Made by a program: the position numbers and the translations under genes | The notes under the pieces: generated by a model | Databases searched by the model: none | The model's input: only the letters and a program-made list of their open reading frames with translations | Told to the model about the DNA's origin: nothing | Part shown: positions 27,326-35,375 of the stretch, one piece after another | How the letters are laid out: each line of letters opens with the position of its first letter | Numbering within the stretch: position 1 is the stretch's first letter | Source: JADJTT01 sp049306275 | GTDB taxonomy: Bacteria; Bacteroidota; Bacteroidia; Chitinophagales; Saprospiraceae | Assembly (NCBI GenBank): GCA_049306275.1 | Contig: JBAQQB010000173.1 | Coordinates: forward strand, 1-64,000 | Reading direction: 5' to 3' | Length of the DNA stretch: 64,000 nt

Positions 27326-27662
27326 TCCTTTCCCCAAACACCTCCCCCATAAACGCCAACTTCTTCGATTTGGCCACCGGCAATTTTTCCCCGTTGCTCA
27401 TCTCCACTGCGCCTCCGCCTCCTTTGAAATACCGCTCCAGATGGTCCAAATTGATCAGGTAAGAGTGGTGGATCCGGATGAAATTGAATGTGAGCAGGTG
27501 CTTTTCCATTTCCTTCAGGGAACGGGTGATGAGCAGTTGTCCCTCCTTAAAAACCAGCTGAGTGTAGTTGCCACTTGCCCGGCAATAGACGATCCCGTCT
27601 ACCGGGATGTAATCAAATCCCATGTTGGTCGGTATGGCTACTCGTTTTAGGTTTCGTTTCAT
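27312..27662 (-). CDS. Single-domain LytTR DNA-binding protein, copy 1
   Basis: 116 residues that consist only of a LytTR domain: VDGIVYCRASGNYTQLVF, KEMEKHLLTFNFIRIHHSYL, INLDHLERYFKGGGG, VEMSNGEKLPVAKS. There is no receiver domain and no membrane segment, so it probably binds DNA without a classical phosphorylation input, or pairs with a separate sensor. It is a close paralog of the protein at 33890-34237, with which it also shares the downstream operator block. Its C-terminus extends a few residues further (RTVIR) over the first CAGTT element. It follows the CHAT gene by 80 bp in the same direction. Confidence 0.9.
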   Translation of the reverse strand: MKRNLKRVAIPTNMGFDYIPVDGIVYCRASGNYTQLVFKEGQLLITRSLKEMEKHLLTFNFIRIHHSYLINLDHLERYFKGGGGAVEMSNGEKLPVAKSKKLAFMGEVFGERTVIR

Positions 27663-27742
27663 GAATTCAAGGATTCAGGAGCTCAAAATTCATCTGTTTA
27701 TACCCTCCTGACGACTTCTGTTACGCTTCGCAAGCGCAATTT

Positions 27743-30700
27743 TTACCTCGAAAGGAAAATTTTCTTCCTCCCCCAAATCCCCAACCACCCAACAACCCCA
27801 AAAAGGAAAACCGCGATCAAGCTGTGCGTCAAACCCCAGCCAGCACTCAGTCGGTCATTGTCCCCCACCAGCACCATACCACCCCAGTAGAACGGGTGGG
27901 TGTAGCGCTCGTCGGCCGAGTTCAAAAAATCCAGGCTGGCCCGGCGCAGGGCTTCGGCCTTCCCCTCCCCTTTCTTCAGGTATTGAAAGAAACGGGTGAT
28001 CAGCTGGCCCGTGCTCCGGTCGTTGGCTTGCCACAAACTCATCACGATGTTGGGGCAGCCGGCAAGGCGGAACGAGCGCGAAACGCTCATGACGCCCTCT
28101 CCCCTGTTCAGTTTGCCGGCGCCGGTATTGCAGGCGCTCAATACCGTCAGATCTGCGCTCAAAGCCAGCGTTTGGAGTTCGTAGTTGTGCAGTTTCCCGT
28201 CTTCCTGGCCTCCTTCAGCGTTGGAAAAGATCAGTTGCGACAAAAGGGGGTCCTCATCATTGGTGAGGGCGTGCATGGCCAGGTGGAGAACCCTGGCTTC
28301 CGAGGCCCGGGCCTTGAAGGCCTCCTCTGTTGCAGCCGGACCGGTATAGGCTTCAGCGTTCCATAGAAGCGCGGCATCCCTTACTTCGGGCTGGTTGAAG
28401 GCGAGGGAGGAAAGGCCGTCCCGGGCGATTTCCGGGTAGAGCCGGGCCATCAGCAGGCTGTCAGCACTGCTGCGGGAGGCGAAAAGGGCGCTTCCTTCGT
28501 ACTCCGGGGCAAAGCCGGCGTATTCGACGGTGGACTTTTTCCTGGAATGAAAGGGCTCGATAAACAGGCTGGACGAGTATTGATAGAGTACCGGACATTT
28601 TTTGAACAAATAGGGCAGCTCCCGGAAATTGGCAACCTGGCTGTGGCTCGTGAGCAGCAGGTGGAAAGGGAGATAACCCAATCGCCCGTCAGGAATGATG
28701 ATCAGCATGGAAGGGTCTTCCAACACTTCCCCATTCACGAACAACAGGTCGTACAATTTCTCCGCATCGCGCGCCCATGCCGCCACATCTTCCGTGGCCC
28801 AGGCCGTATTCGTATGTTCTATGAAGTCTTTTGCTAAAGCCTCTTCCGACTGGCCCCAGGGAATGCGGTGAAAAGTGTATCCCCGCTTCCTGATAGCATA
28901 AATGCCCAGGGTTGAATCGCCCTGGAAATAGTTGACCAGCACCTCTCCCGGCTTCAGGTGAGCCTGTACGTCCTGAATGGAGCCAATGGGCAACTGGTAT
29001 TTCAGCCGGTAATAATCGGGGTATTGCTTTTTCAATACCTGGCTGAGCGAATCACGGACTTCCAGGATGGCGACCCGTTTTTTGTACCAATAGTAGATCT
29101 TCAGCGAGTCCCAGTCCGGACCCTTTTGCCGCTCTTCAAGGACTAACTGGTCGTACATGGCCAGTTCCTTCCGCAGGGCCTCCTCCCGGTCGAGGATGGT
29201 TTGTGAAATGCTCCCCTCTTGCAGGATGTGCTTCTCATTCAGGTCTTCCAGCAAAATGATCCCTTTCACATTTTCAACGGCCCAGTAAGCTTGCTGGAGA
29301 TATTCCGGGTCATTGGTGATTTCCCACAATGTTTCGGCGCAAAACAGCGCCTGCTCTACCAGGGGAATAGCTTCTTGTGAAAGAGAGACTTTGGAATTTT
29401 TGCCAAACAAGCCAGCACGGCTGGAGTGGATGTAATCCAGGGCGCCGAAGATGGTGGTCCAGGCCGCGTCCAGATATTTTATCTCAGACGAATACCCGTA
29501 ACCCTCCACCAGAACTTTGGACCTCTCGGACAAAATGTCCACGATACTTTGATTGGCGGTGATGCCTTCCAGGGAGGGCATGGTCCAGGGATCCGGGGGC
29601 GTTTCCTCCGGAATGACCAATTCCAGGGCTTGTTGAAGGAACAAAAGGGCTGCGTCGTAGTTGCGTTCCTGCGCATCGAGCCTGGCTATCTCGATCAGGG
29701 CTGCGGTTTGCATAGGAAGGCCTTTTCCCCTGTAGGACTGGGATTCCAGAAGAGCCTTTTGAAAAAAAGCCTTGGCATCGCCGTACCTGCCCATTTTTTG
29801 AGCAATCTCACCCAGGCGGAAATGCGCGAGCCCCAAGTCGACAGTTTCCAGGTGATAGGAATCCCAATGTTTGAACCGGGCTATATAGCTGTTGATGGTA
29901 GCGGCGGCTTTCTCGTATTCGCCTTTCTCAAACAGGATATTTGCCCGAGCCACGTCAAACAGGTACAGGTATTCCTCCTGTCCCGGGATGGTAGCCAGAT
30001 GCGATTGTCCGAAATTCAGGATATCTTCAGCGGCTTTCAGGTCGCCCAGTTCAAGATAACACTCCACCAGTTTTAAGATTGGGCTCACCCAATACGGGCC
30101 ATATTTACCGACTTCTATGCGGTTTTGCTTTTCCTTGTGGTAATAGTCAATAGCGGCGTAGATATCTCCCCTCTCCCGGTAGATACCGGCCAGATTGCCG
30201 TATTTATTCCCAATGTAGTAGTGGTTCTCCGGATACATTTGGTTGATGAGGTCCAGGCTTTTATAGACATACTCCAGTGCGAGGTCGTAATCCCCCCTGC
30301 GAAGGTGATTGAAGGCCAATCCCTGGCACACTTCAGTTATACGCATATGGGCTTCTCCGAATTTGGCTTTCAGCAAATCAAAAGAATAGGTGGAGTATTG
30401 TAAGGCCTCATCCAGGTACCCTTCCTCCATCAGGTTCCACCCGATGCCCCCATAGGCTTTGGCGTACTTTTCGTACAGGGAGGAGTCATACCGCTCTTCC
30501 AGCAGGGGCTGTCCGATCCGTATCATTTCCTTGCACACCTCGATGGCGCTGTCGTGCTGACATGCCATGTCCAAATAATCATATCGCCACCAAAGTTCCA
30601 GGAGCTTAAGCGAATCCTTTCCGTAATCGCCGGTCCAGGATTGGGAAGGGCCAAATTCAAGGGGAACCGTCAATGGAGAAGGCGAAGGGCCTTGTTCCCA

Positions 30701-30775
30701 ATCTGCATTTGGAGAACAATCTGTCAAAAACACTGTGAAACCTATCCACGCCAATCCTGCTAAACGCATAAGCAT
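27743..30775 (-). CDS. TPR-CHAT protein (caspase-fold) with lipobox and C-terminal membrane helix
   Basis: The N-terminus has a hydrophobic stretch ending FLTDC, a possible lipobox (start at 30775 or two codons later). Residues about 60-400 are TPR-like helical repeats (KAYGGIGWNLMEEGYLDEAL, LGEIAQKMGRYGDAKAFFQK). The C-terminal CHAT domain has the expected catalytic His835 in LHLAMHA and Cys882 in LSACNTG, and the closing THPFYWGGMVLVGD. A last hydrophobic helix (LIAVFLFGVVGWLGIWG) with RKK behind it would anchor it in the inner membrane. CHAT proteases cleave partner proteins after TPR-mediated activation in other systems; the substrate here is unknown. A terminator at 30802-30831 separates it from the hydrolases. 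Confidence 0.9.
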   Translation of the reverse strand: MLMRLAGLAWIGFTVFLTDCSPNADWEQGPSPSPLTVPLEFGPSQSWTGDYGKDSLKLLELWWRYDYLDMACQHDSAIEVCKEMIRIGQPLLEERYDSSLYEKYAKAYGGIGWNLMEEGYLDEALQYSTYSFDLLKAKFGEAHMRITEVCQGLAFNHLRRGDYDLALEYVYKSLDLINQMYPENHYYIGNKYGNLAGIYRERGDIYAAIDYYHKEKQNRIEVGKYGPYWVSPILKLVECYLELGDLKAAEDILNFGQSHLATIPGQEEYLYLFDVARANILFEKGEYEKAAATINSYIARFKHWDSYHLETVDLGLAHFRLGEIAQKMGRYGDAKAFFQKALLESQSYRGKGLPMQTAALIEIARLDAQERNYDAALLFLQQALELVIPEETPPDPWTMPSLEGITANQSIVDILSERSKVLVEGYGYSSEIKYLDAAWTTIFGALDYIHSSRAGLFGKNSKVSLSQEAIPLVEQALFCAETLWEITNDPEYLQQAYWAVENVKGIILLEDLNEKHILQEGSISQTILDREEALRKELAMYDQLVLEERQKGPDWDSLKIYYWYKKRVAILEVRDSLSQVLKKQYPDYYRLKYQLPIGSIQDVQAHLKPGEVLVNYFQGDSTLGIYAIRKRGYTFHRIPWGQSEEALAKDFIEHTNTAWATEDVAAWARDAEKLYDLLFVNGEVLEDPSMLIIIPDGRLGYLPFHLLLTSHSQVANFRELPYLFKKCPVLYQYSSSLFIEPFHSRKKSTVEYAGFAPEYEGSALFASRSSADSLLMARLYPEIARDGLSSLAFNQPEVRDAALLWNAEAYTGPAATEEAFKARASEARVLHLAMHALTNDEDPLLSQLIFSNAEGGQEDGKLHNYELQTLALSADLTVLSACNTGAGKLNRGEGVMSVSRSFRLAGCPNIVMSLWQANDRSTGQLITRFFQYLKKGEGKAEALRRASLDFLNSADERYTHPFYWGGMVLVGDNDRLSAGWGLTHSLIAVFLFGVVGWLGIWGRKKIFLSR

Positions 30776-30801
30776 CTAATTTTCCAGAAATGTCATCAGG
30801 T

Positions 30802-30831
30802 AAAAAAGCCAGCCATCTGACCATGGCTGGC
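30802..30831 (-). terminator. Rho-independent terminator after the second hydrolase
   Basis: On the minus strand GCCAGCCAT (30831-30823) and ATGGCTGGC (30816-30808) pair perfectly around a six-base loop and are followed by six T (30807-30802). It lies between the hydrolase at 30856 and the CHAT gene start at 30775, so it splits the island into at least two transcripts or attenuates read-through. An A/T-rich stretch on the other side would allow weak function on the plus strand. Confidence 0.8.
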
Positions 30832-30855
30832 TTTTCCTTTTTTTCTATCGAAAAC

Positions 30856-32259
30856 TCAATGTGCTTCCAACCACCCCAAAAATTCCCCCCACCACAAGCC
30901 TGGCGCGTTACTCGCCGTGAACAGGTCCACATGGCCGAAGTCGTACAGCGCATTTTCAGGCGTATCGAGCGCGACGATCTTGTGAGTAACGTCGGTGCTG
31001 CCGGTCAGGGAGGCGCCGTAGGTTGCGGCATTGCCAAAACCGCCTCCTGCCGCTACGTTGTAGATCGGCAACTTGATCTGGCCTAAATGATCGTCATAGG
31101 GCGAATCATGGGAATTGCCCAACATGATATTGTAATCGATCCAGAACTTATGCGGCTGGTATTCAATAGCTGAGCCGGTGAAATCCATGATCTGTTCCCA
31201 GGTGGTGTATTTGGGAGTCGAAGGGAAGTCATTCACCCATTCCGCTGCCCAATAGTGGAATGGACTTGCGGCGCCGGCGATGTTGGCGCATCCATAAAAT
31301 AGCATGACCTGAAGGTTGGTGAACCCTTCGAAAACCGGTGAAGGTCCACCCGGATCACTAAGCGCAAGGCCAGTAAGGAAGGTAAAGCCCAAATAGCTTT
31401 CATATTGCCCCATATCCCAGGGCTCCTGACTCAGGGCGAGCTGCTGATCCCAAAGCTCGTTGATAAACGCTTGGTCTGATTTGATAATCATGTCGATCGG
31501 GATAAGGGTTTTGGCGTGCCTCAACCCCGTTTCCATCTGGGTCTCCATGTCGGCAACGGCATACACGGTGGACATACCGCTGCTGTATCCGGCCATGTGA
31601 AGGGCATCCAGCCCGTTGCCTGTAAGGTAGCGGGCAATGCGGGCTACCGCCATGGCATTGCGCAGGTCGCGGGTCGCCTTATCAAGACCGAAATCCTTGA
31701 AGAAGGAAAAGTCAGTGACCCCTGCCGGCACAGCACACCAGGCTTGGTCGATGCCCCACACGTCTACATCGTTCTCCGCCAGGTAAGTGGCCAATCCAAA
31801 ACCTTCGGGCATGGAAGGAGAGAATGTGGAAGGCAGCATCATACCCGTAAAGTTCTTCAGGTCGCCATGCTGGAAGAACAAAGCAGTAGAGGTCTTCAGC
31901 GGCGTATTGGCAGCGGTTTCCTTCACCACCCTGTGGACGCCGATTTTGTCGTATTGATGGGTGCCGACAGCCAGATCAAAGGAGTAGTGCACAATATCGC
32001 CTTTCACCACCTCGCGCTTATAGTTCAGCAACTGAATCGTACCCAGCTCAAAATCCAGCTCCACCTCCTCGGGCCACCCGGCCTGGTCGACCAGCTTCTT
32101 GGCGATGGTGTAGGGATCGATCGGGGTCTCGGCGATGATCTTTTCGATGGTCTGTTCTTCAGGCGTGGGGTCTTTGTCTTTGTTGCAGTTGGTGAATAAA
32201 AGGGCGCTAATGACCAGGAGCGTCCCCAAAAATAGCTGGCGGTAGGTGTGGTATTTCAT
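30856..32259 (-). CDS. Alpha/beta-hydrolase lipoprotein, tandem copy 2
   Basis: A lipoprotein signal ends ALLFTNC at Cys25, followed by NKDKDPTPEEQ, an acidic/Lys tail like lipoprotein surface-export signals of Bacteroidota. The hydrolase domain has HGDLKNFTGM, DVWGIDQAWC and the nucleophile elbow MAGYSSGMS with Ser226 (GxSxG). A C-terminal FGHVDLFTA supplies a candidate His. It resembles lipase/esterase-type alpha/beta hydrolases; substrate unknown. Residues from Cys25 through ELG (49 residues) are identical to copy 1 at 32276-33682, while the rest is about half identical. Followed by a terminator. Confidence 0.85.
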   Translation of the reverse strand: MKYHTYRQLFLGTLLVISALLFTNCNKDKDPTPEEQTIEKIIAETPIDPYTIAKKLVDQAGWPEEVELDFELGTIQLLNYKREVVKGDIVHYSFDLAVGTHQYDKIGVHRVVKETAANTPLKTSTALFFQHGDLKNFTGMMLPSTFSPSMPEGFGLATYLAENDVDVWGIDQAWCAVPAGVTDFSFFKDFGLDKATRDLRNAMAVARIARYLTGNGLDALHMAGYSSGMSTVYAVADMETQMETGLRHAKTLIPIDMIIKSDQAFINELWDQQLALSQEPWDMGQYESYLGFTFLTGLALSDPGGPSPVFEGFTNLQVMLFYGCANIAGAASPFHYWAAEWVNDFPSTPKYTTWEQIMDFTGSAIEYQPHKFWIDYNIMLGNSHDSPYDDHLGQIKLPIYNVAAGGGFGNAATYGASLTGSTDVTHKIVALDTPENALYDFGHVDLFTASNAPGLWWGEFLGWLEAH

Positions 32260-32275
32260 GGTAGTTGGTTTTAGT

Positions 32276-33682
32276 TTAATTAGTGTGGGCTTCCAGCCAG
32301 CCGAGCAAGTCCTCCCACATCATTTCTTTTGCGTTATACCCCGTAAACAGATCCACGTGGCCAAAATCATACAGCTCGTTTCCAGGGGCTTCCAGGGAAG
32401 GTATCAGGTGCGTTACATCTGTACTGCCCATCCTGGCAATACCATATTTGGATGTTTCTCCAAACCCGCCGCCAGCGGCGATGTTCAGGATCGGGACCTT
32501 GATCTGGCCAATATGATTGTCATATGGGGAGTCCTGGGAATTGCCGAAAAGAATGCAATAATCCATGTAAAAACGATGTGGCTGGTATTCGATAGCAGCC
32601 ATCATGAAATCGAGTATTTGCTCGGTGGTGGTATATTTCGGCGTAGCAGGAAGACCGTCAGCCCAATCTGCAGCCCAAAAATGGAATGGGATATGAACGA
32701 AGGCGTTTCCACATCCAAAGAACAAGGCTACCTGGAGATTGGTCAAGCCGGGGAATATTGGTGAATCACTGTTGGGTTCCGTTGCGGCTAGCGATCCGAC
32801 AAGGGTAAAGCCCAGATAATACTCATAGGTGCCCTGATCATACGGCGTTTGGCTGATCAGAAACTGCTCATCCCAAACCAGATTCATACTGTCCAAATCA
32901 GATTTTATTGCCAGGTCTATTGGGACGAAGCCTTTAATGTGTTGTTCTTCCGTCGACAACTGGGTCTCCTCATCAAGGGCCGCTACACAGGTAGGTATCC
33001 CGCTGCTGTAGCCCGCAACATTCATCTTGTCAAGCTTGTTTCCAGACAGGTATCTTGCAATACGGGCAATCGCGATACCAGTTCTGGTATCTCGTGCCGC
33101 TTTCCCAATTCCATAATCCTTAAACCATTCGAAATCGGTAGCATCCGCCGGAACAAAACACCAGGCCATATCGACGCCCCATACATCAACGCCGTTTTGA
33201 GCCAGGTAAATGCCCAATCCAAAATCATCGGGCATCGAGGGCGAGAAAACGGAAGGCATCATCATCCCAACGAAGTTCTTCAGGTCGCCGTGCAGGTAGA
33301 AAAAGGCGTTCTCCGTTTTCAGCGGATTACCGGCCGTAGCTTCCTTCACCACCCGATGAATACCGATCTTGTCGAACTCATTAGTGCCGATCTGCACCTC
33401 GAAGGAGTAGTGCACAATGTCGCCAGTGAGCACCGTGCGCTTATAGTTCAACAACTGGATGTTGCCCAGCTCGAAATCCAGCTCCACCTCCTCGGGCCAG
33501 CCGGCCTGGTCGACCAGCTTTTTGGCGATGGTGTAGGGATCGATCGGGGTTTCGGCGATGATCTTTTCGATGGTCTGCTCCTCGGGTGTGGGGTCTTTGT
33601 CCTTGTTGCAATTGGAAAACAACAGGGAGCCCGTGAGGAATAAAACGATCCAAAGGGGGATAAGGTAGGTTTTGGGTCTCAT
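32276..33682 (-). CDS. Alpha/beta-hydrolase lipoprotein, tandem copy 1
   Basis: The start at 33682 (MRPKTYLIPLWIVLFLTG) places the lipobox Cys at residue 25, exactly as in copy 2, which supports this start over the one 16 codons earlier. The mature N-terminus CNKDKDPTPEEQTIEKIIA is identical to copy 2. Catalytic features: YLHGDLKNFVGM, DVWGVDMAWC, nucleophile elbow VAGYSSGIPT and a final LYDFGHVDLFTG with His. It is expressed from the operator/promoter block at 33795-33886 behind the second LytTR gene. The gap to copy 2 is 16 bp. Likely a surface-exposed esterase or lipase. Confidence 0.85.
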   Translation of the reverse strand: MRPKTYLIPLWIVLFLTGSLLFSNCNKDKDPTPEEQTIEKIIAETPIDPYTIAKKLVDQAGWPEEVELDFELGNIQLLNYKRTVLTGDIVHYSFEVQIGTNEFDKIGIHRVVKEATAGNPLKTENAFFYLHGDLKNFVGMMMPSVFSPSMPDDFGLGIYLAQNGVDVWGVDMAWCFVPADATDFEWFKDYGIGKAARDTRTGIAIARIARYLSGNKLDKMNVAGYSSGIPTCVAALDEETQLSTEEQHIKGFVPIDLAIKSDLDSMNLVWDEQFLISQTPYDQGTYEYYLGFTLVGSLAATEPNSDSPIFPGLTNLQVALFFGCGNAFVHIPFHFWAADWADGLPATPKYTTTEQILDFMMAAIEYQPHRFYMDYCILFGNSQDSPYDNHIGQIKVPILNIAAGGGFGETSKYGIARMGSTDVTHLIPSLEAPGNELYDFGHVDLFTGYNAKEMMWEDLLGWLEAHTN

Positions 33683-33794
33683 GATGCTATGTTTTGTTGT
33701 TTGTTTTCGAAAAGAAATCAGCGCATGCACAGGCGTACACGCGGCTTTTACAACAATTGCCGGAATGGGTGGAAATGGGTAAAGAGAGGTGCGA

Positions 33795-33886
33795 AATAAA
33801 AATAAAAAATACTTCTGGTTACCTTAAATCCAACTGTATAACTGGTTGAAACAGGATGATAGCCTTCAATTTTCAAATGATAACTG
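33795..33886 (-). promoter_or_regulatory. LytTR-cassette promoter/operator, copy 2
   Basis: Minus strand: CCAGTTATC (33887 downward), then CCAGTTATACAGTT (33845-33832) with 42 bp between CAGTT starts, then 27 bp to TATTTTTATT (33804-33795). Spacing and box are the same as in copy 1 although the sequence between the elements has diverged, which argues that the elements are under selection. It lies just after the LytTR stop and about 110 bp before the hydrolase start, so the transcript would have a leader of that length. Confidence 0.6.
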
Positions 33887-33889
33887 GCG

Positions 33890-34237
33890 TCATCCTGTTT
33901 CAGCGCCGGCAAACACTTGCTCCAAAAATTCTACCTTCCTCGATCTCGACACTGTTAATTTTTCTCCGTTGCTCATCTCTACTTTGCCGCCGCCACCCTT
34001 AAAATACCGCTCCAGGTGGTCCAAATTGATCAGATAGGAATGGTGTATCCGGATGAACCCCAAGGGAGACAATAGCTTTTCCATTTCTTTCAGCGGGCAG
34101 GTGATCAGGTGCTTCCGTTCGGAAAAAACCACTTGGGTGTAATTGCCGCTTGCCCGGCAATAAACGACCCCGTCAGCCGGGATAAAATCAAAGCCATGGG
34201 CGGTCGGGATCGCTACTTTTCTCGGTCTTCGTTTCAT
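33890..34237 (-). CDS. Single-domain LytTR DNA-binding protein, copy 2
   Basis: 115 residues with only a LytTR domain (ADGVVYCRASGNYTQVVF, FIRIHHSYLINLDHLERYF, GKVEMSNGEKLTVSRSRK). No receiver or membrane segment. Most of the protein is identical to the copy at 27312-27662; the C-terminal residues differ (VFAGAETG). It is the first gene of the minus-strand island and lies upstream of the hydrolases. Together with its paralog it is the best candidate regulator of the island, presumably through the CAGTT direct repeats placed right behind each gene. Confidence 0.9.
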   Translation of the reverse strand: MKRRPRKVAIPTAHGFDFIPADGVVYCRASGNYTQVVFSERKHLITCPLKEMEKLLSPLGFIRIHHSYLINLDHLERYFKGGGGKVEMSNGEKLTVSRSRKVEFLEQVFAGAETG

Positions 34238-34329
34238 CGCATTAAGGTATCAGGGGCTTATCAGTGGGTCAATATCTGATCATATATACCCAAGATAATC
34301 CCGATGTTACACTTCCGACGGTATTTTGT

Positions 34330-34366
34330 AAAAAAAATGGCCTTGCCCCTTCCGGAACAAGGCCAT
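34330..34366 (-). terminator. Rho-independent terminator after the beta-barrel gene
   Basis: On the minus strand ATGGCCTTG (34366-34358) and CAAGGCCAT (34345-34337) pair perfectly around a 12-base loop and run into a T-tract at 34337-34330. It closes the transcript of the gene at 34395-35219 and insulates the LytTR gene downstream from it. Confidence 0.85.
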
Positions 34367-34394
34367 TCGCCGCAATTGGCAGTCTTCCCCTTTC

Positions 34395-35219
34395 TCAAAA
34401 CCACACCCCCACCTTCACCACCGGTGCCATCTCCGCAACCTTTCCCTTCTTTTCAAACAACCAGACCTGCCCACCCAGATCAACCGAAAATCGGCTGGCG
34501 ATGGGAATGACGGCGCCGAGCTGCAGCACCGGTGAGACGTAAAACCTGTTCTCCAGACTCCTGCTCAGCTCCCGCCAGGTATAAACCGACTCGTCGATGA
34601 TCTTCGAGGTGCCGACGAAACCGGTCAGTAGTGCGAGGCCCCAAGGATTGGGCTCGTCGGGCCTGAAATCGGCGTCCAGCACTTCTATGTCGGCTTGTGT
34701 TCCCTCAGAATAGACGTAGCGGGTGTAGCGCTGATAGCCCAGGCGCAGGCCCGGCGAAAAGTACAGGCCGTTCAGCATCGGCGCTTTTCTCGAGAAGGGA
34801 ACGAGGTACATGTGGTACTGCGCCGAAAGGAAGGCGTTAGTGTGAACGCGATAACTCACTTCCTTCAGGCTGACGTCGTTCCACGACCTGCAGCGGTCGA
34901 TGACGGGGATGGGGAGCAGGAAAAGGAAGAATACGCCATTGTCGCAGTTTCTGACAGACGAGCGCACCAGAGTTTCCTCCCGGAAAGGCGCTTCCGTGGC
35001 TTCCTGGCTCTGGTACCGCCAACCGAAGTCGATTTCCAGGGCAGCCGTGCGCTCAGTTTTGCGCTCGAATCCTATTTGTATGGCTTTCTCTTCATTGAAT
35101 AAAGGCAGCAAAGAAATATGCGCCTGATTGCGGTATGTGTCGTCGGTTGCCAAAGGCTGCTGCGCGGTAGAGAAAATGGCGGCCAGTACGCTGATGGAAA
35201 ACAGTATGATCTTTTTCAT
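34395..35219 (-). CDS. Outer-membrane beta-barrel-like protein
   Basis: The start at 35219 (MKKIILFSISVLAAIFSTAQQ) gives a standard signal peptide; the longer frame runs into promoter-like sequence. The mature part alternates hydrophobic and polar residues in strands (GLYFSPGLRLGYQRYTRYV, NRFYVSPVLQLGAVIPIASR) and ends in KVGVWF with a terminal aromatic residue, as usual for beta-barrels assembled by BamA. Length (about 255 mature residues) fits 8 to 12 strands. No specific family recognised. It has its own terminator and divergent YfcC-type gene upstream. Confidence 0.7.
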   Translation of the reverse strand: MKKIILFSISVLAAIFSTAQQPLATDDTYRNQAHISLLPLFNEEKAIQIGFERKTERTAALEIDFGWRYQSQEATEAPFREETLVRSSVRNCDNGVFFLFLLPIPVIDRCRSWNDVSLKEVSYRVHTNAFLSAQYHMYLVPFSRKAPMLNGLYFSPGLRLGYQRYTRYVYSEGTQADIEVLDADFRPDEPNPWGLALLTGFVGTSKIIDESVYTWRELSRSLENRFYVSPVLQLGAVIPIASRFSVDLGGQVWLFEKKGKVAEMAPVVKVGVWF

Positions 35220-35320
35220 GGTGCTTCGTTTTTGATTCCCTGCAAAGTTGCGGCCGCCGGACATTCCGGGAAACACCGGATTTGGGTAAATCACCCGCTT
35301 CACCATTTCTGGGTATTTCG

Positions 35321-35349
35321 TTGAATTATCCCCGAATCCCGTTATCTTG
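35321..35349 (+). promoter_or_regulatory. Bacteroidota-type promoter of the YfcC-type transporter gene
   Basis: TTG at 35321-35323 and TATCTTG at 35343-35349 are 19 bp apart, close to the TTG/TAnnTTTG consensus of the primary sigma factor in this phylum (one base missing in the -7 box). The start codon is 26 bp further on. Confidence 0.45.
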
Positions 35350-35375
35350 GTGAATACAAAACCTGATTCTTACCC

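Noticed and set aside
27700..27740. Short hairpin CGCTT-CGC-AAGCG as terminator of the CHAT gene
   Set aside because: The stem is only five pairs and no T-tract follows on the minus strand.
32849..33643. 264-codon plus-strand frame opposite the hydrolase copy 1
   Set aside because: The same shadow frame appears opposite copy 2, as expected from homologous DNA; the hydrolase frame has the lipobox and GxSxG.
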